Of a stretch of DNA of 9,896 nt, positions 6,845 to 9,896 are shown piece by piece (positions within the stretch are counted from its first letter, which is position 1; each line of letters opens with the position of its first letter). Source of the DNA: UBA1431 sp049324235 (GTDB lineage: Bacteria > Bacillota > Clostridia > Christensenellales > UBA1431); the NCBI GenBank assembly GCA_049324235.1, contig JBMOLJ010000063.1:1-9896 (forward strand), in the 5' to 3' direction. A model generated the notes under the pieces. The model was given only the letters and a program-made list of their open reading frames with translations. It made no database searches and was not told the DNA's origin. The position numbers were made by a program, and so were the translations under genes.

Positions 6845-8296
6845 CTATGCAATGATCCCGACATTACGCATAACCGGACCGCGCACATTGATTGACCCGC
6901 CGAGTGTATCCACTGTTTCGCCTTCGACCAGGAACTGCACCCTTTTTACTCCGGGCATATCCGTCATCGTGTTTACGATAGAATAGATCAGAATGGATTC
7001 CTCCTCCAGGGAGAATGCCTTCTGCTTACATACGTTCGCAAAATGCTTTGATACATTTATAATTGCCAAATCCTCGCTGAGCTTTACGCTTACTATATCA
7101 CTCTCCGTGATTTGAGACGGAAGGACAGGCCAGGCCCGCTCGTCCTCACGCTCCAGCGGCCCGATAATAAGCGCATGCATCCATTCTATCCCTATGTTCG
7201 CATCCAGACCGTTTAAAGCGCGCTCCACAGGAATAAGCGTGTCCATCTGCTCGTTCGGGAAATACAGCTTTATGCTTTGCCCTTGGTAGTCCTCAAACAT
7301 CTTGCGCGTCATACGTCCGCCTTTGATGTCCGTTTTTCCGATCTTCGTCACGGTTTTCCCGTTTACCTGAAACGCGACGCTGCTTACATCCGGCATGGCG
7401 CCTGTGATACTGTATACGATTGCCGCATAGGGCAGGGCTTCGTATCCTTTGACAATAAACAGGTCCTGATACGGCTGCCCTGAGAGATTAATCGTTATCG
7501 TTTTGGTTCCGTCCGCGTTCACCGATTCCACCGGGTCCGAAAGCGGCGCGGCGCCCGTTGATAATACCGGCTGTTGTGTTGCCGTATTCGCCGGGCCTTT
7601 TATGAGTTCCTGCAAAACTACCTTCGCAAGGTTAGCGGATGTCACACGGCAGTTCCGCACCTCGGGAAGCAGCAGCATCCCCCGCGTATCCATGAAATAA
7701 AGCGGCAGGTCGATCCATTCATTTGTGCTTGTTTTTTCCGTTTCCTGCTCTATTTTAAGGGAGGCCTGAAGCTCATCCAGCGTCCCGGCATACCGGCGCA
7801 TCGCGGCCGGCGCCGACAGTTCAGGATAATCAGAGCCGCCGTATACACCGACATATTCGATGCCCTGGATGGAGCAAAGCGTGTTTACGACAGACGCGCG
7901 TGCCGCCAGCTCGTCCCTGAGGGAGAGTGTGTTGAAAGCCCCCCCGAGATACACGTTCGCAAGGCGGTTGGATACAACCACCCTGTCAATCGTCGTCCCC
8001 TTGGGAAGGCAGCGCTTGCCGTCCTTTTTTTGCGGGCCGCGCAGGAGTTCGCGGACCGCAGCTTCTGCCCATGACATCCCCTGTCCGACCTGGATGGTCC
8101 GCATCTCGGCCGTTAAATAGAATCCCTTGGTTGACAGAAAATACAGTTGGAGATGCAGCGTCTGGGAGTCGGAAAGTTTAGAAAAGTCTGTATTCTGCGA
8201 TTCCCCCGCCGCTTGCGGCTGCTGCTGAATGCACCCTGATACGAATGCGGCGGAAAACAGCACGATTGCGATAAAAACAATGCAGGTTTTCCTCAT
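6845..8296 (-). CDS. Lipoprotein with three tandem GerMN domains
   Basis: The 483-aa product starts with a lipoprotein signal: basic MRKT, a hydrophobic core, and lipobox VSGC with C22, so it should be anchored outside the membrane. After a short Gln/Ser linker come three GerMN-like repeats at about residues 47-157, 196-318 and 340-465. Each has a strand of LYF type, an L/I-x-G-P turn (ELLRGP 83-88, ELIKGP 230-235, ALIIGP 375-380) and a C-terminal helix with VNT or YSI followed by a strand. B. subtilis GerM, needed in sporulation and germination, has two such domains; LpqB of actinobacteria has one. No catalytic residues are evident, so a binding or scaffold role is likely (inference). ATG 8296 is chosen because it places the signal peptide correctly. 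It has no clear ribosome binding site but begins 4 nt after the upstream stop, which suggests coupled re-initiation. A TTG at 8335 would put 13 residues before the signal. Confidence 0.86.
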   Translation of the reverse strand: MRKTCIVFIAIVLFSAAFVSGCIQQQPQAAGESQNTDFSKLSDSQTLHLQLYFLSTKGFYLTAEMRTIQVGQGMSWAEAAVRELLRGPQKKDGKRCLPKGTTIDRVVVSNRLANVYLGGAFNTLSLRDELAARASVVNTLCSIQGIEYVGVYGGSDYPELSAPAAMRRYAGTLDELQASLKIEQETEKTSTNEWIDLPLYFMDTRGMLLLPEVRNCRVTSANLAKVVLQELIKGPANTATQQPVLSTGAAPLSDPVESVNADGTKTITINLSGQPYQDLFIVKGYEALPYAAIVYSITGAMPDVSSVAFQVNGKTVTKIGKTDIKGGRMTRKMFEDYQGQSIKLYFPNEQMDTLIPVERALNGLDANIGIEWMHALIIGPLEREDERAWPVLPSQITESDIVSVKLSEDLAIINVSKHFANVCKQKAFSLEEESILIYSIVNTMTDMPGVKRVQFLVEGETVDTLGGSINVRGPVMRNVGIIA

Positions 8297-8300
8297 AATT

Positions 8301-9305
8301 TTATTCAAAAATGTTTTGCAGCGACGCGTAAGCAACTTTCCACACCTCGTCTTCCCTGACCATCTTCATCGGCAACAGCGTTTTGCGTAATTCCATGCCA
8401 TCAGCCGTCCCGTATTTTACACTGACGTTTATTGTAACGACTGCGGTGCGTCCGTTTGCGGATACCGTTTCGTTCAGGATCTCATAAGTGCTTATGGTAG
8501 AATTTTCCCCGTTTATCATCGCCTTCAGTTCGTCCTGGCCCGGTGTTTCCCCGTTTTCGGCAGACGTCTGCGCAACACGCTTATATGTCGAGGAAAAATC
8601 GCCGCTCATAACCAGCCTGAGCACTTCTTCCAGGCTTTTGGACGGTGTGCGGATCAGGCTTCCTTCACGCCCCAGGGGTTCTATGGGCTGATCGGCATTA
8701 CCGCCTGTAAACCCCAGGTCCTTTCTGGGGACACGCTGCCCGTTCCCTGTTCCGTCGGTGTCAATCAGAATCTGAACCCTGGAGCAGGTTCCCAGTTCCG
8801 TAAGCGAGTTCACGATGGAGTATACGGCAAGCTTTTGGTTGCTCATTGCCTGTTCCAGAGCCTCAGGATTGTTCTTTACATCCTGTGAAACCCCGAATGG
8901 CTCCAAAAACTCTTTACTGAGCAATACAAAATAGCAGTCCTTATTTTTCGTTACGCTGACGACTTTGGTTTCGGGATTGATCGTGGGTGTCTCTTCGGTT
9001 CCCTGCGGGCCCATGATCAGCGCCCTTACAATGGCTGTCTCCAGTGTTTCGTTTGCCGTGACTTCAATCTGCTGCTCCTCGCCGCATAACAGCGCTTCAC
9101 CAAAGGGGTTCTGCACATATTTGAAATAAAGCGTCACCACGCTCGGATCAACCTTTGCGTTAACCACCGGATTGATATCGTATTGCGTGCTCTTTTCCGC
9201 CGGTATATTATTAGACAGGCTGATAGATGCCAACAGGATGACCGGAAGGCAAATCAGAACGATCTGAAAACAAAATATGAAAATTTTGGCTTTTCTCTTT
9301 TGCAA
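8301..9305 (-). CDS. Membrane-anchored GerMN-domain protein with C-terminal NTF2-like region
   Basis: The 334-aa product has a basic N-terminus and one hydrophobic segment (about 8-29) without a convincing lipobox, so it is probably a signal-anchored extracytoplasmic protein. A GerMN domain follows at about 56-184, with VTLYF, ALIMGP (95-100) and LAVYSIVNSL (159-168). A linker (about 185-220) leads to a region (about 222-332) with an alternating strand pattern and the ending EVWKVAYASL, resembling small NTF2-like/DUF4878-type domains; this last assignment is tentative. The start is TTG 9305, with AGGAGG (9319-9314) 8 nt upstream and the membrane segment at the right place. It begins 3 nt after the kinase stop, in the same frame, and ends 4 nt before the triple-GerMN lipoprotein. 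A role in sensing together with the kinase, or in spore-envelope assembly, is inference. Confidence 0.84.
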   Translation of the reverse strand: MQKRKAKIFIFCFQIVLICLPVILLASISLSNNIPAEKSTQYDINPVVNAKVDPSVVTLYFKYVQNPFGEALLCGEEQQIEVTANETLETAIVRALIMGPQGTEETPTINPETKVVSVTKNKDCYFVLLSKEFLEPFGVSQDVKNNPEALEQAMSNQKLAVYSIVNSLTELGTCSRVQILIDTDGTGNGQRVPRKDLGFTGGNADQPIEPLGREGSLIRTPSKSLEEVLRLVMSGDFSSTYKRVAQTSAENGETPGQDELKAMINGENSTISTYEILNETVSANGRTAVVTINVSVKYGTADGMELRKTLLPMKMVREDEVWKVAYASLQNIFE

Positions 9306-9308
9306 ACC

Positions 9309-9896
9309 TCATTCCTCCTGCGCCGGCTGCTGCCAGACAGGCAATTCGAATACCACACTCGTACCCTCGCCTTCTTTGCTCTGGATTTCCAGCGTGCCGT
9401 TATGCATCTTGATGATCCTCTGAACAATGCTCAGCCCAAGACCTGTTCCGCCCGTGCTGCGCGACCGCGCTTTCTCCACGCGGTAGAACCTTTCCACAAT
9501 ATGCTTGATGTCCTCTTCCGGGATGCCGATGCCCGTGTCCGTAACGCATACGAGCGCCCGGTTTTCCCTGCGGACGACCAAAACATCCACGTTTCCGCCT
9601 TCAGGCGTATATTTAATGGCATTGTCAATCAGATTTGTCAGCGCCTGCTGAATCTTGAGTTCGTCGGCGCGCACCGTTGCTTCCCCGTTTGCTTCAAAAG
9701 AAAGTATAACGTTCCTCCGCCGGGCAAGAAGCTGCATGCGGTTTACGACACCGGCCGCAAGCTCATCCAGCCTCAGGATGCTCGTATGCATCGGAGACTG
9801 GGAGTGGTCCAGGCTCACCAGGAGGAGCAAATCGTTGATGATGTTGCTCAGCCGGTCGATTTCTTTGTTGACATCCTCCAGAAATTCCTTGTGCCT
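9309..9896 (-). CDS. Sensor histidine kinase, C-terminal part, cut by the window edge
   Basis: The frame is open to the right edge, and the last 195 residues are present. They begin in the second helix of the HisKA dimerization domain (RHKEFLEDV, then EIDRLSNIINDLL); the phospho-accepting histidine lies just outside the window. A complete HATPase_c domain follows: N box QALTNLIDNAIKYT, G1 box DTGIGIP, F box VERFYRV and G2 box GGTGLGLSIVQRI. This is the cytoplasmic catalytic core of a membrane sensor kinase that phosphorylates a response regulator, probably encoded upstream beyond the edge. An internal TTG at 9830 is not a start, because conserved HisKA sequence continues upstream of it. The TGA at 9311-9309 is followed after 3 nt by the GerMN gene, so the two are almost certainly co-transcribed. 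The sensed signal cannot be inferred. Confidence 0.95.
   Translation of the reverse strand, partial: RHKEFLEDVNKEIDRLSNIINDLLLLVSLDHSQSPMHTSILRLDELAAGVVNRMQLLARRRNVILSFEANGEATVRADELKIQQALTNLIDNAIKYTPEGGNVDVLVVRRENRALVCVTDTGIGIPEEDIKHIVERFYRVEKARSRSTGGTGLGLSIVQRIIKMHNGTLEIQSKEGEGTSVVFELPVWQQPAQEE
9314..9319 (-). promoter_or_regulatory. Ribosome binding site supporting the TTG start at 9305
   Basis: A perfect AGGAGG lies within the last codons of the kinase gene, 8 nt before TTG 9305. No in-frame ATG or GTG is available near the membrane segment, so this site fixes the rare start codon of the single-GerMN gene. Confidence 0.8.

Noticed and set aside
8297..8335. TTG 8335 as the start of the triple-GerMN protein, overlapping the upstream gene
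   Set aside because: It would place 13 charged residues before a good lipoprotein signal; ATG 8296 gives a standard signal peptide and a 4-nt gap.

Overview
The window looks like chromosomal DNA from a spore-forming Firmicute, probably a clostridial lineage of intermediate to high GC. The evidence is a germination protease (gpr) next to spoIIP, competence-type comEC, AGGAGG-type ribosome binding sites, and frequent TTG and GTG starts. The block comEC-holA, rpsT (inverted), gpr, spoIIP matches the gene order I know from Bacillus subtilis. I cannot name the species.

Layout, left to right. (1) Positions 1-1657, minus strand: gpr followed by the first two thirds of spoIIP, which runs off the left edge. 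A good sigma-G/F-type promoter lies just upstream of gpr. (2) 1765-2148, plus strand: rpsT with a near-consensus extended -10 sigma-A promoter, a TTG start and its own terminator. It is divergent from gpr and convergent with holA. (3) 2162-6804, minus strand: an ECF transporter S component, a stand-alone metallo-beta-lactamase (MBL) fold hydrolase, comEC and holA, closely packed and ending in a hairpin that faces the rpsT terminator. (4) 6845-9896, minus strand: the C-terminal part of a sensor histidine kinase running off the right edge, then a membrane-anchored protein with one GerMN domain plus an NTF2-like tail, then a lipoprotein with three tandem GerMN domains. These three genes are packed with 3-4 nt gaps.

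Functionally, gpr and spoIIP serve sporulation and germination. rpsT, holA and comEC are translation, replication and DNA-uptake genes. The most interesting part is the kinase plus two GerMN proteins (four GerMN domains in all). Its layout recalls the actinobacterial MtrA-MtrB-LpqB operon, where a GerMN lipoprotein works with a sensor kinase. I see no transposon, CRISPR array, tRNA, rRNA or riboswitch. No gene-free stretch is longer than about 180 bases.
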